This document shows, in pieces, positions 24,762 to 34,182 of a DNA stretch of 47,174 nucleotides. A program made the position numbers and the translations under genes. This DNA is from Fusobacterium sp. Lineage in GTDB: Bacteria > Fusobacteriota > Fusobacteriia > Fusobacteriales > Fusobacteriaceae. The stretch is from the NCBI GenBank assembly GCA_019410665.1, contig DXSD01000004.1, forward strand, positions 1-47,174. The letters run 5' to 3'. The stretch's first letter is position 1; each line of letters begins with the position of its first letter. Under the pieces are notes generated by a model. It was not told the DNA's origin. It did not search any database and saw only the letters and a list, made by a program, of their open reading frames with translations.

Positions 24762-26660
24762 TTATACTTCCATTATTATTGGCAGTATCATTGGATTTCT
24801 TTTAGTTTTGTTATAGAAAAACTTAGCAGCTATATCTCTAGTTGTATTTTTTAATAATCCCCAATCTTTTGAATAGAAGTTTTCTGTGTCATCTATCTTC
24901 TCTTTTATATTATCTATCGCTTCTTTAATGATATCATCAGCTTCTTTAGAATACACAAATCCTCTTGTTACAATATCAGGTCCTGCTACTATTTTTCCTG
25001 TCTCTTTATCTAAAGTGAAAACAATTACTACAACTCCATCTTGTGATAACTGTTGTCTATCTTTTAGAACTACATTTCCTATATCTCCAACACCTAAACC
25101 ATCTACAAGAGTACATCCTGCATTTACTTTTCCTTTAATCTTAGCTCCTGATTTAGTCACCTCTATCTTATTTCCATTTTGAGCTATAATTATATTATTT
25201 TTAGGAACTCCTGTCTCAATAGCTGTATCTTTATGTGCCTTTAACATCTTATGCTCTCCATGTACTGGCATAAAGTATTTAGGCTTAATTAGATTTAACA
25301 TAAGTTTTTGTTCATCTTTACTTCCATGTCCAGATACATGGATTCCAGCTATTTTCTTAAATACAACTTCAGCATCATATTTCAATAAATTATTAATATT
25401 ATTAGATACTGCTCTTTCATTTCCTGGAATAGGTGTAGCAGAGATAATAACTGTATCTCCCTCTTTTATTTTAATATGCTTATGCATATTTTTAGCTATT
25501 CTTGAAAGTGCAGCCATAGGCTCCCCTTGAGTTCCTGTACATAGGATTACCACTTTATTATCCTTTAATGTATCTACCTCTGATAAAGGAACCATCATAT
25601 CATTTGGAACTTTTAAATATCCCAAACTTCCAGCTATTTCAAAAACCTTTACTAAACTTCTTCCATCTATAGCTATTTTTCTTCCATACTCTTGAGCTAC
25701 ATTGACAATCTGTTGAAGTCTATGAACGTGAGAAGCAAAAGCAGCAACTATTATTCTTCCCTTAGCCTTTGAAAACTCTGTTTTAAAAGCCTCTCCAACA
25801 CTTCTCTCAGAAGGTGTGAATCCTTCAACTTCTGAGTTAGTAGAGTCAGATAGCATAAGATCTACTCCTTGCTCTCCTATTTGAGATAATCTTGCAAAGT
25901 CCACTCCTTCACCATCTACTGGTGTTAAATCAATTTTAAAATCTCCAGTGTGAAAAACTGTTCCTGCTGGTGTTGTAACTAAGATAGAATAAGCATCTGT
26001 TATTGAGTGAGTTATTTTGATAAACTCTACAGTAAAATATTTTCCTACCTTTATCTTAGTTCTTCCCTTTATCTCTTTCATTTTAGGGATATCTTTTCCA
26101 AATCCATTTTCAAACTTAGATTTAGCTAAAGCTAAAGTAAGTTTTCCTCCAAACATAGGTACAGATTTATCTATTTTTTGATAAAGATATGGTATTGATC
26201 CTATATGATCTTCATGTCCATGAGTTATAAATAATCCCTTTATCTTATCTTTATTATTTTCTAAAAAAGTAAAATCAGGTATAACTAAATCTATTCCTAA
26301 AAGATTTTCATCTGGGAATATAACTCCTGAATCAATTATTATAATCTCATCTCTATATTGGATTACAGTACTATTTTTTCCTACTTCTTCCAATCCACCA
26401 AGAGGAATTACATACATCTTCTCTTCCTTTTGTACTTTTGCCTCTTTAGTTTCTGTAATCTCTACACTCTTTATCTCCTTTGCTACCTTTGTTGCACTTT
26501 TTCTACTTTTTTCCTCTTTTAACTCTTTTATTCCTGCTTTTATAGCTTTTATTTTCTCTTTTATTCCATCTACTTCAGTGCTACTACTTTCTAATTTTAA
26601 TTTTTTTTCTAGTCTTTTTCTCTTTTCTTGACTAATGCTTCTTTTTTCTGTTCTTAACAT
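24762..26660 (-). CDS. rnj: ribonuclease J with charged N-terminal extension
   Basis: Metallo-beta-lactamase/beta-CASP ribonuclease with endo- and 5'-3' exonuclease activity, central to mRNA turnover. The zinc motif HGHEDH is at residues 147-152, TGDFKIDLTPVDG follows near 238, and the beta-CASP helix region and HVSGHGSKDEQ near 450 are present. The enzyme proper begins at about residue 82 (MYVIPLGGLEEVGKN). Before it is an extension of about 80 residues, almost all Lys, Glu, Ser and Ile, likely helical or disordered, which most RNase J proteins lack. The start ATG follows AAAAGGAGAGG, and an internal ATG at residue 82 has no clear ribosome binding site. Confidence 0.94.
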   Translation of the reverse strand: MLRTEKRSISQEKRKRLEKKLKLESSSTEVDGIKEKIKAIKAGIKELKEEKSRKSATKVAKEIKSVEITETKEAKVQKEEKMYVIPLGGLEEVGKNSTVIQYRDEIIIIDSGVIFPDENLLGIDLVIPDFTFLENNKDKIKGLFITHGHEDHIGSIPYLYQKIDKSVPMFGGKLTLALAKSKFENGFGKDIPKMKEIKGRTKIKVGKYFTVEFIKITHSITDAYSILVTTPAGTVFHTGDFKIDLTPVDGEGVDFARLSQIGEQGVDLMLSDSTNSEVEGFTPSERSVGEAFKTEFSKAKGRIIVAAFASHVHRLQQIVNVAQEYGRKIAIDGRSLVKVFEIAGSLGYLKVPNDMMVPLSEVDTLKDNKVVILCTGTQGEPMAALSRIAKNMHKHIKIKEGDTVIISATPIPGNERAVSNNINNLLKYDAEVVFKKIAGIHVSGHGSKDEQKLMLNLIKPKYFMPVHGEHKMLKAHKDTAIETGVPKNNIIIAQNGNKIEVTKSGAKIKGKVNAGCTLVDGLGVGDIGNVVLKDRQQLSQDGVVVIVFTLDKETGKIVAGPDIVTRGFVYSKEADDIIKEAIDNIKEKIDDTENFYSKDWGLLKNTTRDIAAKFFYNKTKRNPMILPIIMEV

Positions 26661-26693
26661 TTCCTCTCCTTTTTCTAAAATATACCTCCACCA

Positions 26694-28529
26694 TTACTCA
26701 TCACTTTTTTCTTTACCTATATCAGCTACTTCTCTATTTTTAATCTCTAGATATTTATCTATAAATTTTCTTGTCATTCCTCCAGCTACAGCTCCTCCAC
26801 CACCAGCTCCTTCTAAAATAGTTGCAAAAACTATCTCTGGATTATCTGCTGGAAAATATCCAGCTACCCAGGCATGAGTTACTTTAGAGTGAGCATTCTG
26901 AGCTGATCCACTCTTTGCTGCTACTTTCATCCCCTCTGTTCTCAAAATTTTTGTAGTTCCATTATCTTGAGATACCGTTGCAACTAAAGCATCATTTAAG
27001 AGTTCATAATAACCTTTAGGATACTTTGCTATTTTTTCTTTTTGCAATTCTATTGGATATTTTTTTCCTGAAAAATCTTGAAACTCTCTAACTAAATGTG
27101 GAGTATAAACCTCACCTCTATTAGCTATAGCAGCATATAAATTTGCTATTTGTAATGGTGTTACTAAAAGATACCCTTGCCCTATTGATAATAGTATAGT
27201 ATCTCCTTTAAACCAACTACTTCCTATCACTCTCTTCTTCCAAGCAGTATCAGGAAGTAAACCTTTCCTCTCCCCTGGAATATCTATTCCTGTTCTCTCT
27301 CCTAAACCAAATGAAGCAGCTACATCAATAATAGGCTTATGCCCTATAGTATCAGCATTTTTATAATAATAGGGGTTAGCTGATTCAACTATTGATTTTT
27401 TCATGTCTGTATATCCATGCCCCCCAGCTTTCCAAGCTCTCCATTTCCATTTTCCTATTTGATAATAACCAGTCTTATCATAATATTTTTCTTTAGGATC
27501 TATTCCATTTTCTAAAAAAGCTATTGCTGATACAACTTTAAATACTGAACCTGGTGGATATTCTCCTGCAATTGCCTTATTAGAAAGGGGTTTTCTTGGG
27601 TCATTTATAATTTTATCCCACTCTTCATAGGATATTTGTGAACTAAACATATTTAGTGAATAAGTTGGATAACTTACCATAGTAAGTATCTCACCATTTT
27701 TAGGATTGAGAGCTATAAAGGCTCCTGCTCTTCCATCCTCTTCAAATTGTTTTTCCATATATTCTTGAAGCTCCATATCCAAAGTGATGTACATATCCTC
27801 CCCTGGAATAGGATTATCTTTCTTCTCTATTTTTCTTTGAAGCTTATTTAAAGCATTCACTTCAATATACTCATATCCATCTTTTCCCTGTAATCTCTTA
27901 TCATACTCATCCTCAAGTCCATCTTTTCCAATAACATCTCTAGGAGTATATCCCTCATCCTTTAGTTTCTCATACTCCTTTTCAGATATTTTTTTTACAT
28001 AACCTATACTATGAGCTGCTGTAGAATCAAAAAGATATTTTCTCTTTGAATATACTTGTACTTGTAAATAGGGATACTCCATAAGATTTTCCATAATCTT
28101 ATGAGCAACTTCTGTATTTAGATCCTCTATTATAACATTCTCTCTTGTATAAGGAAATATCTCTCCGTATTTTATTCTTTTAGATATATACTCTTCAGTA
28201 TAACCAGTTAATTTACTTATCTCCTTTACAATTTCAGGAGTCTGTTTTCTCTCATTTAAGTATACCAATCTATATCCAGAACCATTAGTTACTACTAATC
28301 TCCCCTTTGTATCATAAATTTTTCCTCTAGGGGCATCTATTTTTTTTATTTTAAATCTATTTTTCTCAGAGAGATATGAGTACTCGTCACCTTGTAAAAC
28401 TTGAAGGTAGGCCATTCTTACTCCTATAAGAAAAAATATCAGAAGCATAAAACCTTTTACAATTGTATTTCTTGAACTTATCTCTTCTCCCAGTTTTATT
28501 CTAATATCTCTTCTCTTTAATTTTTTCAT
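26694..28529 (-). CDS. mrdA: penicillin-binding protein 2 (MrdA)
   Basis: Class B transpeptidase that cross-links peptidoglycan in the rod (elongation) complex. One N-terminal membrane anchor (about 24-45) is followed by the dimerisation domain and the transpeptidase domain with Ser328-x-x-Lys331 in PPGSVFKV, SAN (383-385) and KSG (539-541). At 611 residues it is of normal length. An mreD-like gene ends 5 nt upstream, the usual pairing, although mreB and mreC are not in this run. The product sits in the inner membrane with its catalytic part in the periplasm. Confidence 0.95.
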   Translation of the reverse strand: MKKLKRRDIRIKLGEEISSRNTIVKGFMLLIFFLIGVRMAYLQVLQGDEYSYLSEKNRFKIKKIDAPRGKIYDTKGRLVVTNGSGYRLVYLNERKQTPEIVKEISKLTGYTEEYISKRIKYGEIFPYTRENVIIEDLNTEVAHKIMENLMEYPYLQVQVYSKRKYLFDSTAAHSIGYVKKISEKEYEKLKDEGYTPRDVIGKDGLEDEYDKRLQGKDGYEYIEVNALNKLQRKIEKKDNPIPGEDMYITLDMELQEYMEKQFEEDGRAGAFIALNPKNGEILTMVSYPTYSLNMFSSQISYEEWDKIINDPRKPLSNKAIAGEYPPGSVFKVVSAIAFLENGIDPKEKYYDKTGYYQIGKWKWRAWKAGGHGYTDMKKSIVESANPYYYKNADTIGHKPIIDVAASFGLGERTGIDIPGERKGLLPDTAWKKRVIGSSWFKGDTILLSIGQGYLLVTPLQIANLYAAIANRGEVYTPHLVREFQDFSGKKYPIELQKEKIAKYPKGYYELLNDALVATVSQDNGTTKILRTEGMKVAAKSGSAQNAHSKVTHAWVAGYFPADNPEIVFATILEGAGGGGAVAGGMTRKFIDKYLEIKNREVADIGKEKSDE

Positions 28530-28534
28530 ATCCT

Positions 28535-28951
28535 TTATCCTTCAATACCTCTATTTAAATTTTTCAAAACTTTTGTATAAATATAATTCATTACTAAAAA
28601 TCCAATTATATTGACTACTAAATAATCTCTGTGAAAATTATTCCATGATAAAATCCAATATACAACTCCTTGAAAGAGTGTAAAAATGAGTATATTAGCT
28701 TTGGTATAAGCTAAATGTAAAAATAAAAAATTCATCACATGATAAAAAACTAATAAAACTATCAGTATTTTAAAAAAATCGTTAGTTTGTAGGGATAAAA
28801 TAAGAGTTAATCCCCCAAGCCAAACTACTCCATTCTTCTCCTTTAGAGCTATTAAATACACTAAAAAACTTAATGTCACTATAAATATACTAGCTCTAAA
28901 GGGAAGACTTACTTCTAAAATTATCCCTAATAATGAAAGTACATATATCAT
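28535..28951 (-). CDS. MreD-like rod-shape membrane protein
   Basis: A 138-residue, very hydrophobic protein with about five membrane segments. Similarity to MreD is judged from its size, membrane pattern and position directly ahead of the PBP2 gene, where mreD is normally found. The sequence itself is poorly conserved in this family. MreD links MreB filaments to PBP2 and RodA. If not MreD, it is an unclassified membrane protein of the same complex by context. Confidence 0.65.
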   Translation of the reverse strand: MIYVLSLLGIILEVSLPFRASIFIVTLSFLVYLIALKEKNGVVWLGGLTLILSLQTNDFFKILIVLLVFYHVMNFLFLHLAYTKANILIFTLFQGVVYWILSWNNFHRDYLVVNIIGFLVMNYIYTKVLKNLNRGIEG

Positions 28952-28957
28952 AATTCC

Positions 28958-29926
28958 CTACTTCACTATTATATTAATTCTATTTTTTAACTCTGTTTTT
29001 TCAATTAAATTATCAATTTTTAATATTTTTGATAATTTGTAAGCTATAAAATAATCCTCTGAAGCATACTCAATAACAGAATCCTCAGCTGAATTTTTTC
29101 CGCTTTCACTCTCTATATTTTTATATCCCTCTGTTTTTAACTCTTGAATAACTCCTTGAACATTCCCACTATTCTCTCCAACAACTTTAATTTTAAAATC
29201 TATATCCTTTTCTTGTCCTAGTACTACTACAATATTTGCTAAAGTTGGAATAGTTGGAACTTGTTGTATTTTCATATACTTTTCATTTAACTGCATCACT
29301 ATCTCTTTAGCCTTATCAACAGATATATCATTTAAAATTATATAACTCTCTTGTAGGTTATTCTCATAGTTTGCAGCATTATACTTCATTCCTAATTTTT
29401 CTTTAATTTTTTCACCAGTTTTTCTAGCATATCCATTTATTCCATTAGCATTTAAAATATCAACAATAATATTTTCATTTACTTCATTTTTATTTTTAGT
29501 ATTACTATATAGTGCATCAAACATTGAATACATACTTGAAGTAACAATATATCTCTTATTATCAATTATAGTTTCAGGTATATTCTTAGAATTTTTTACA
29601 TTTAAATTTACCTGTCCATACTTCACTCTCATATAATTAGTTAAAGGAATCGGTAGTATCTTATTAATTGTTTTTAAAACTTCCTCTTCATTTTTTTCTG
29701 AAACTAATTCTCTAAATGTTTTTTCCTTATCTATATTTATATCAAAAGGAATTTTAACTGCAAGTTTATCTTGATACACAGCTATTAAATTCTCTTTTCC
29801 AATTATTAAATAACTACTATTTTTATCTAGCTCTGGATTCTTTCTTAAGGAGTTAGCAAATAAAAAACCTGCTAATGCTATAATAACTGCTAAAACTAAA
29901 AATATTGCTCTCACTCTTTTATTCAT
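28958..29926 (-). CDS. membrane-anchored protein with LytR C-terminal-type domain
   Basis: A 322-residue protein with a single N-terminal membrane segment (about 7-26) and the rest outside the cytoplasm. Residues about 152-225 (IIVDILNANGINGYARKTGEKIKEKLG) match the LytR_C domain, which occurs as an appendix to LytR-CpsA-Psr wall-polymer transferases and alone in other envelope proteins. A second weaker copy may follow near 243-285 (IKVVGENSGNVQGVIQELKTEGYKNIE). No LCP catalytic domain is present. It lies between mtaB (8-nt overlap) and mreD-like (6 nt), so a role in envelope assembly is inferred. Confidence 0.7.
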   Translation of the reverse strand: MNKRVRAIFLVLAVIIALAGFLFANSLRKNPELDKNSSYLIIGKENLIAVYQDKLAVKIPFDINIDKEKTFRELVSEKNEEEVLKTINKILPIPLTNYMRVKYGQVNLNVKNSKNIPETIIDNKRYIVTSSMYSMFDALYSNTKNKNEVNENIIVDILNANGINGYARKTGEKIKEKLGMKYNAANYENNLQESYIILNDISVDKAKEIVMQLNEKYMKIQQVPTIPTLANIVVVLGQEKDIDFKIKVVGENSGNVQGVIQELKTEGYKNIESESGKNSAEDSVIEYASEDYFIAYKLSKILKIDNLIEKTELKNRINIIVK

Positions 29927-31217
29927 ATGCTACTAACAACTCCTTTTCTAATGAATTAATCTTTACTTTAACGATCTCATTAATTAAATCTTTATCTCCT
30001 TTTAACTTAACCCTTAAATAGTTCTCACTATATCCATATAGGTATCCATCTATCTCCTCTTCTACAAGGACTTTTAGAGTTTTTCCTATATATTTCTCTC
30101 TCTCTTTAACTACCATATTTTTCTTTAACTCTTCTAATCTATCAGCTCTCTCTTTTTTTACCTTTGGATCAATTTTATTTTCCAATCTACTTGCCACTGT
30201 ATTCTCTCTATCAGAGTATTGGAATATATGTAGCCCTGAAAAAGATATCTTTTCTATTAAATTATAAGAGTTTTGAAACATCTCCTCTGTTTCCCCTGGA
30301 AATCCAACTATTATATCAGCAGTATACTCCATTCCCTCTACACTATTTTTTAGTTTTAGAAGTCTCTCTTCAATTAACTCGCTTCCATACTTTCTCTTCA
30401 TCATCTTAAGAACAGTATCATCACAAGATTGAAGAGATATGTGTAGATGTGGCATAAGATTTTTATACTTAAACATCTCTATAAATCTATCTGATATCTT
30501 ATCTGGATATACAGACCCTATTCTTACTCTCTCTAATCCCTCTACTTGTAAAATCTCCTCTAATAGATCTTCAAAATCTATATCCTCATTTAAATCTTCA
30601 CCATAGGCTCCTAAATTTATCCCTATTAAAATTATCTCTTTAAATCCTTCAGCTACAAGTTTTTCTATCTCTTTCAATATGTTCTCTCTTTTTCTCGATC
30701 TACTTCTTCCTCTAGCAAAGGGAATCTTACAATAGGAACAGAAGTTATTACATCCATCTTGGATCTTTACATAAGCTCTAGACATCTCTCTTAAAGTTGC
30801 AAACTCATATTCAGTATACTCATATTCATCGAAAATATTGTCATTTTTTAATTTCTCCATTGTTCTATTTTCAATATCCTCTATGAAATTTACAATTCCT
30901 CTTTTGTATTTGTTTCCAACTACATAGTCTATATCTTCCATTTCCAATAGCTCTTTACTATTAGTTTGTGCATAGCATCCTGTAACTATAACCTTACTAT
31001 TGGAATTTATTTTTTTAGCTCTTCTCAACATATTTCTTGTTTTTCTATCTGCTACACTAGTTACAGTACAAGAGTTAACTATATATATATCAGCCTTCTC
31101 TTCAAAGGGTACCTCTTCATACCCCTTTTGAATAAGTTGGTTTTTTATACTCTCTGTCTCATACTGATTTACCTTACATCCTAGAGTATAAAAAGCTACT
31201 TTTTTATTGAAACTCAT
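29919..31217 (-). CDS. mtaB: tRNA (N6-threonylcarbamoyladenosine37-C2)-methylthiotransferase MtaB
   Basis: Radical SAM enzyme that adds a methylthio group to t6A37, making ms2t6A in tRNAs reading ANN codons. The N-terminal domain binds one iron-sulfur cluster through Cys14 (TLGCKVNQYE), Cys50 and Cys81. The radical SAM cluster is bound by Cys156, Cys160 and Cys163 in DGCNNFCSYCKIPFARG. The TLGCKVN opening separates MtaB from MiaB and RimO. A TRAM-like tail follows. At 432 residues it is full length. It overlaps rsmE by 14 nt and the next gene by 8 nt, so translation is tightly coupled. Confidence 0.94.
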   Translation of the reverse strand: MSFNKKVAFYTLGCKVNQYETESIKNQLIQKGYEEVPFEEKADIYIVNSCTVTSVADRKTRNMLRRAKKINSNSKVIVTGCYAQTNSKELLEMEDIDYVVGNKYKRGIVNFIEDIENRTMEKLKNDNIFDEYEYTEYEFATLREMSRAYVKIQDGCNNFCSYCKIPFARGRSRSRKRENILKEIEKLVAEGFKEIILIGINLGAYGEDLNEDIDFEDLLEEILQVEGLERVRIGSVYPDKISDRFIEMFKYKNLMPHLHISLQSCDDTVLKMMKRKYGSELIEERLLKLKNSVEGMEYTADIIVGFPGETEEMFQNSYNLIEKISFSGLHIFQYSDRENTVASRLENKIDPKVKKERADRLEELKKNMVVKEREKYIGKTLKVLVEEEIDGYLYGYSENYLRVKLKGDKDLINEIVKVKINSLEKELLVAYE

Positions 31218-31917
31218 TAATTAAAACTCCTCCTACTACAATAGAAGCTGTCTCTGCTCTCAGTATTCTCTTTCCAAGAGTTACTATATTAGCCCCATTA
31301 GCTTTTAAATACTCTATCTCTTCAATATCAAAGCCACCCTCAGGTCCAACTACATATAATATACTTTTTATCTCTCTCTCTTCTCCTCTTAAAAGATTTT
31401 TCAAAGTATATTCCTCTTCACACTCATAGGGAACAATTACTAGATCATACTCTGACAACTCCAAATCTTCAATTTTTTTTACTTCATCTATAATTAGAGG
31501 CTTCACCCCTTGACACTGTTTTAAAGCCTCTCTCACTATTAAATCCCACTTATCTTTTTTTTCATTTACCTTTGCTACCCCTCTTTTGGTATTTAGTGGA
31601 ATTATCTTATTTATTCCTATCTCTGTTAACTTCTGAATAGTTAAATCCATCTTATCATTTTTTAAAATTCCTAAAGCTGCATCAACCTTCACCTTAGTAG
31701 AAAATCTATCTTCAAAAATCTCCTCAATTACCAAGGTTAAACTTTTCTTATCTATTTCAGCTACTCGACAGATATACTCCTTCTCCCCATCAACAGCTCT
31801 TACTTTTTCATTTATTTTTACTCTAAAAACATTTTTTAGATGATTTACATCACCTTTATCTTCTATATATATTTTATTCTCTACTATGCTTTCTTTCAAT
31901 ATTATAACACTTATCAT
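31204..31917 (-). CDS. rsmE: 16S rRNA (uracil1498-N3)-methyltransferase RsmE
   Basis: SPOUT-fold enzyme methylating N3 of U1498 in 16S rRNA. The SAM-binding knot is seen in YVVGPEGGFDIEEIEYLKANG near residue 185 and LGKRILRAETASIVVGGVL near 213. KNDKMDLTIQKLTEIGINKIIPL near 90 is the other family block, and the N-terminal part is the PUA-like domain. At 237 residues the length is normal. AGGAG precedes the ATG. Confidence 0.95.
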   Translation of the reverse strand: MISVIILKESIVENKIYIEDKGDVNHLKNVFRVKINEKVRAVDGEKEYICRVAEIDKKSLTLVIEEIFEDRFSTKVKVDAALGILKNDKMDLTIQKLTEIGINKIIPLNTKRGVAKVNEKKDKWDLIVREALKQCQGVKPLIIDEVKKIEDLELSEYDLVIVPYECEEEYTLKNLLRGEEREIKSILYVVGPEGGFDIEEIEYLKANGANIVTLGKRILRAETASIVVGGVLINEFQ

Positions 31918-31926
31918 AGGATTCTC

Positions 31927-32349
31927 CTATATCATATTTTTATTTTTTATAAACTCATCTAAAGTAGTTTCTTCTAATATTTTAGTCATTGCATTATCTA
32001 ATTTTCCCCAAATACAATTTCCTGAGCAAGTTCCTTCACTACATACTGCTCTATGCTCTTCGCTTTCATTACAATCAATTACTTTTTCCTCTTCATCTAA
32101 AATTTTATATAGTTGGTGTAAAGTGATCTCCTTCGGCTCTTTTGCTAATCTGTATCCCCCATTAGGTCCTCTTTTTCCTTCGATTATATTTTCATTTTTT
32201 AATTTAAAAAGTATCTGCTCTAAATATTGTACAGAGATCCCCTGCTCATCAGATATCTCTTTTATCCTCACCAATTTATTTTCACTACTTTTATCTGCTA
32301 TATATATCAGTGCCTTTAATCCATATCTAACTCTTGTACTTATCTTCAT
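31927..32349 (-). CDS. Rrf2 family transcription regulator with cysteine cluster
   Basis: A 140-residue winged-helix regulator of the Rrf2/IscR family. The helix-turn-helix lies in [30 protein letters not shown] and the wing in [24 protein letters not shown]. Four cysteines (93, 103, 108 and 112) fall in the region where IscR binds its iron-sulfur cluster, so it may sense iron, oxygen or redox state; the spacing differs from E. coli IscR. No isc genes are near. Its ATG overlaps the ruvB stop by 4 nt, and rsmE follows. Targets unknown. Confidence 0.88.
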   Translation of the reverse strand: MKISTRVRYGLKALIYIADKSSENKLVRIKEISDEQGISVQYLEQILFKLKNENIIEGKRGPNGGYRLAKEPKEITLHQLYKILDEEEKVIDCNESEEHRAVCSEGTCSGNCIWGKLDNAMTKILEETTLDEFIKNKNMI

Positions 32350-33350
32350 TGATTATCCTGCTCCTTACTCCTATTGAAATGCTTATAAGCTTTTTCTGTA
32401 ACAACTCTCCCACGATTAGTTCTTTTAATATATCCTATTTTTACTAAAAAAGGCTCATACACCTCTTCTAAAGTCCTTCTATCTTCACCTAATAGTAATG
32501 ATAAAGTTTCTATTCCTACAGGTCCACCACCATAATTATCTATTATTGCATTGATTATATCTCTATCCAAATCATCTAAACCTACTGAGTCAATTCCCAG
32601 TATATCTAAAGCCTTCATAGATATATCCTTAGTAATAATTCCATTTCCTCTTATTTCACAATAATCTCTCACTCTTTTTAAAAGACGATTGGCTATTCTT
32701 GGAGTTCCACGACTTCTACTAGCAAGTTCTAATGCCCCATCTTTTTCAACTTTTACTCCTAATAACCTTCCTCCACGAAGAATAATATTAGCTAACTCCT
32801 CTTCAGTATAGTACTCCATTCTATGAGTTACTCCAAATCTATCTCTCAAAGGAGAGCTTAACAGTCCAGCTCTTGTTGTAGCTCCTATCAATGTAAAATT
32901 TGGTAACTCAATTCTTATAGAACGAGCTGAAGGCCCCTTCCCAATTATTATATCCAACTCTCCATCTTCCATAGCTGGATATAAAATCTCCTCTACAGTA
33001 TTATTAAGTCTATGTATCTCATCTATAAACAATATATCATTTTCCTCAAGAGAAGTTAAGATAGCTGCCAAGTCTCCAGCTCTTTCTAATACTGGTCCTG
33101 AAGTTATCTTAAGATTTGCTCCCATCTCATTAGCTATAACCCCTGCTAGAGTAGTCTTTCCAAGTCCTGGTGGTCCATAAAGCAGTATATGATCCACAGA
33201 GCTCCCTCTTCTTTTAGCAGCTTCTATATATATGGACATCTTATCTTTTAAAGATTCCTGTCCTATATACTCACTAAAACTTTTAGGTCTCAAACTTTTT
33301 TGTACATCAATCTCATTTTCAAACTCTTCACTTGTCACTACTCTTTCCAC
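32346..33350 (-). CDS. ruvB: Holliday junction helicase RuvB
   Basis: AAA+ motor that drives branch migration of Holliday junctions with RuvA. Walker A is in [20 protein letters not shown] near residue 57, Walker B in [16 protein letters not shown] near 108, and the arginine-finger region is [18 protein letters not shown] near 157. The C-terminal winged helix ends the 334-residue protein. ruvA and ruvC are not adjacent, which is unusual compared with enterobacteria but not with many other groups. Confidence 0.96.
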   Translation of the reverse strand: MERVVTSEEFENEIDVQKSLRPKSFSEYIGQESLKDKMSIYIEAAKRRGSSVDHILLYGPPGLGKTTLAGVIANEMGANLKITSGPVLERAGDLAAILTSLEENDILFIDEIHRLNNTVEEILYPAMEDGELDIIIGKGPSARSIRIELPNFTLIGATTRAGLLSSPLRDRFGVTHRMEYYTEEELANIILRGGRLLGVKVEKDGALELASRSRGTPRIANRLLKRVRDYCEIRGNGIITKDISMKALDILGIDSVGLDDLDRDIINAIIDNYGGGPVGIETLSLLLGEDRRTLEEVYEPFLVKIGYIKRTNRGRVVTEKAYKHFNRSKEQDNQ

Positions 33351-33360
33351 TTACTTCTCC

Positions 33361-33975
33361 TTACATCACCATTCCAATGATAAATTGGATAAATCCTATA
33401 ATTGCTCCTAAAATTGCTCCTATCACTTCAATATGTTTAAACTCTTTTTCTGCTAAACTATAAGTAACCTCTTCTAATTTTTCTAAAGAAAAGGCATCTA
33501 CATTTTTTATAATAATCCCTTTAAAATCTACATTCTCTTCAACATAATTTGAAAACATTTTAACTATATTTTCCTTATTTTCTAAAATAGAATTTTTTAT
33601 AATATTTTTTATTTTTTCTAACATATCACTACTTAAAAACATAGCCAACATAGGAAAGTTTCTTGTTATCTCACTTTGAAGCTTTTCTTCTAAGATTTTA
33701 TCAATTACTGAACTCATTTTTTCCTCAAGCTTATCTCCATCTAGAGAGTTTAAAATCTCTTGTAATGAAACAAGTTCTGCTTGAATAACTTCAGCAATAC
33801 TCTCTCCAATCTCATGTTTTCTCTTAGGTAAAAGCCCTTGTATTTTAAACAGTCCTAAATTTATCTCCTTATAAGGTCTAAATAACATCTTTATCGCTAC
33901 ATAGTTAGTTATCCATCCTATTCCTGCTCCAATACCTACAATTAACAGTAACTTTATTAACAATTCTGTGTTCAA
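33361..33975 (-). CDS. DUF445 family membrane protein
   Basis: A 204-residue protein with hydrophobic segments at both ends (about 4-30, GIGAGIGWITNYVAIKMLF, and about 182-203) and a helical, charged middle. The opening and the KIQGLLPKRKHEIGESIAEVI block are typical of the DUF445/YheB family. Function unknown. The start is TTG, 6 nt after AGGAG. It heads the nineteen-gene minus-strand run and lies 10 nt before ruvB. Confidence 0.85.
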   Translation of the reverse strand: MNTELLIKLLLIVGIGAGIGWITNYVAIKMLFRPYKEINLGLFKIQGLLPKRKHEIGESIAEVIQAELVSLQEILNSLDGDKLEEKMSSVIDKILEEKLQSEITRNFPMLAMFLSSDMLEKIKNIIKNSILENKENIVKMFSNYVEENVDFKGIIIKNVDAFSLEKLEEVTYSLAEKEFKHIEVIGAILGAIIGFIQFIIGMVM

Positions 33976-34031
33976 TTTCTACTCCTTTATCGTAACTTTA
34001 ATCTACTTATTTTTTACTATTTCAATAAACT

Positions 34032-34060
34032 ATTTTATCATAAAAATAAGTTTTTTTCAA
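34032..34060 (-). promoter_or_regulatory. promoter of the DUF445-ruvB long operon
   Basis: On the minus strand TTGAAA (34060-34055), 17 bp, TAAAAT (34037-34032), with TG before the -10 box (extended -10). Confidence 0.65.
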
Positions 34061-34092
34061 TTATATTATCCTTTAATAGGGAGTTCAAAGAA

Positions 34093-34152
34093 AAAGAGGA
34101 AAATCTATCTCATGAAACATCCTAGAGTGTTAAAAGATATATTTTCCTCTTT
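34093..34152 (-). terminator. long hairpin terminator after the DUF1858 gene
   Basis: An 18-position stem with one mismatch (34093-34110 with 34135-34152) and a 24-nt loop that may itself pair (AACA/TGTT). On the minus strand it ends in a run of five T. It separates this gene from the DUF445 promoter. Confidence 0.75.
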
Positions 34153-34182
34153 AAAATACTATTATTTTTCTAAGTTATATGA

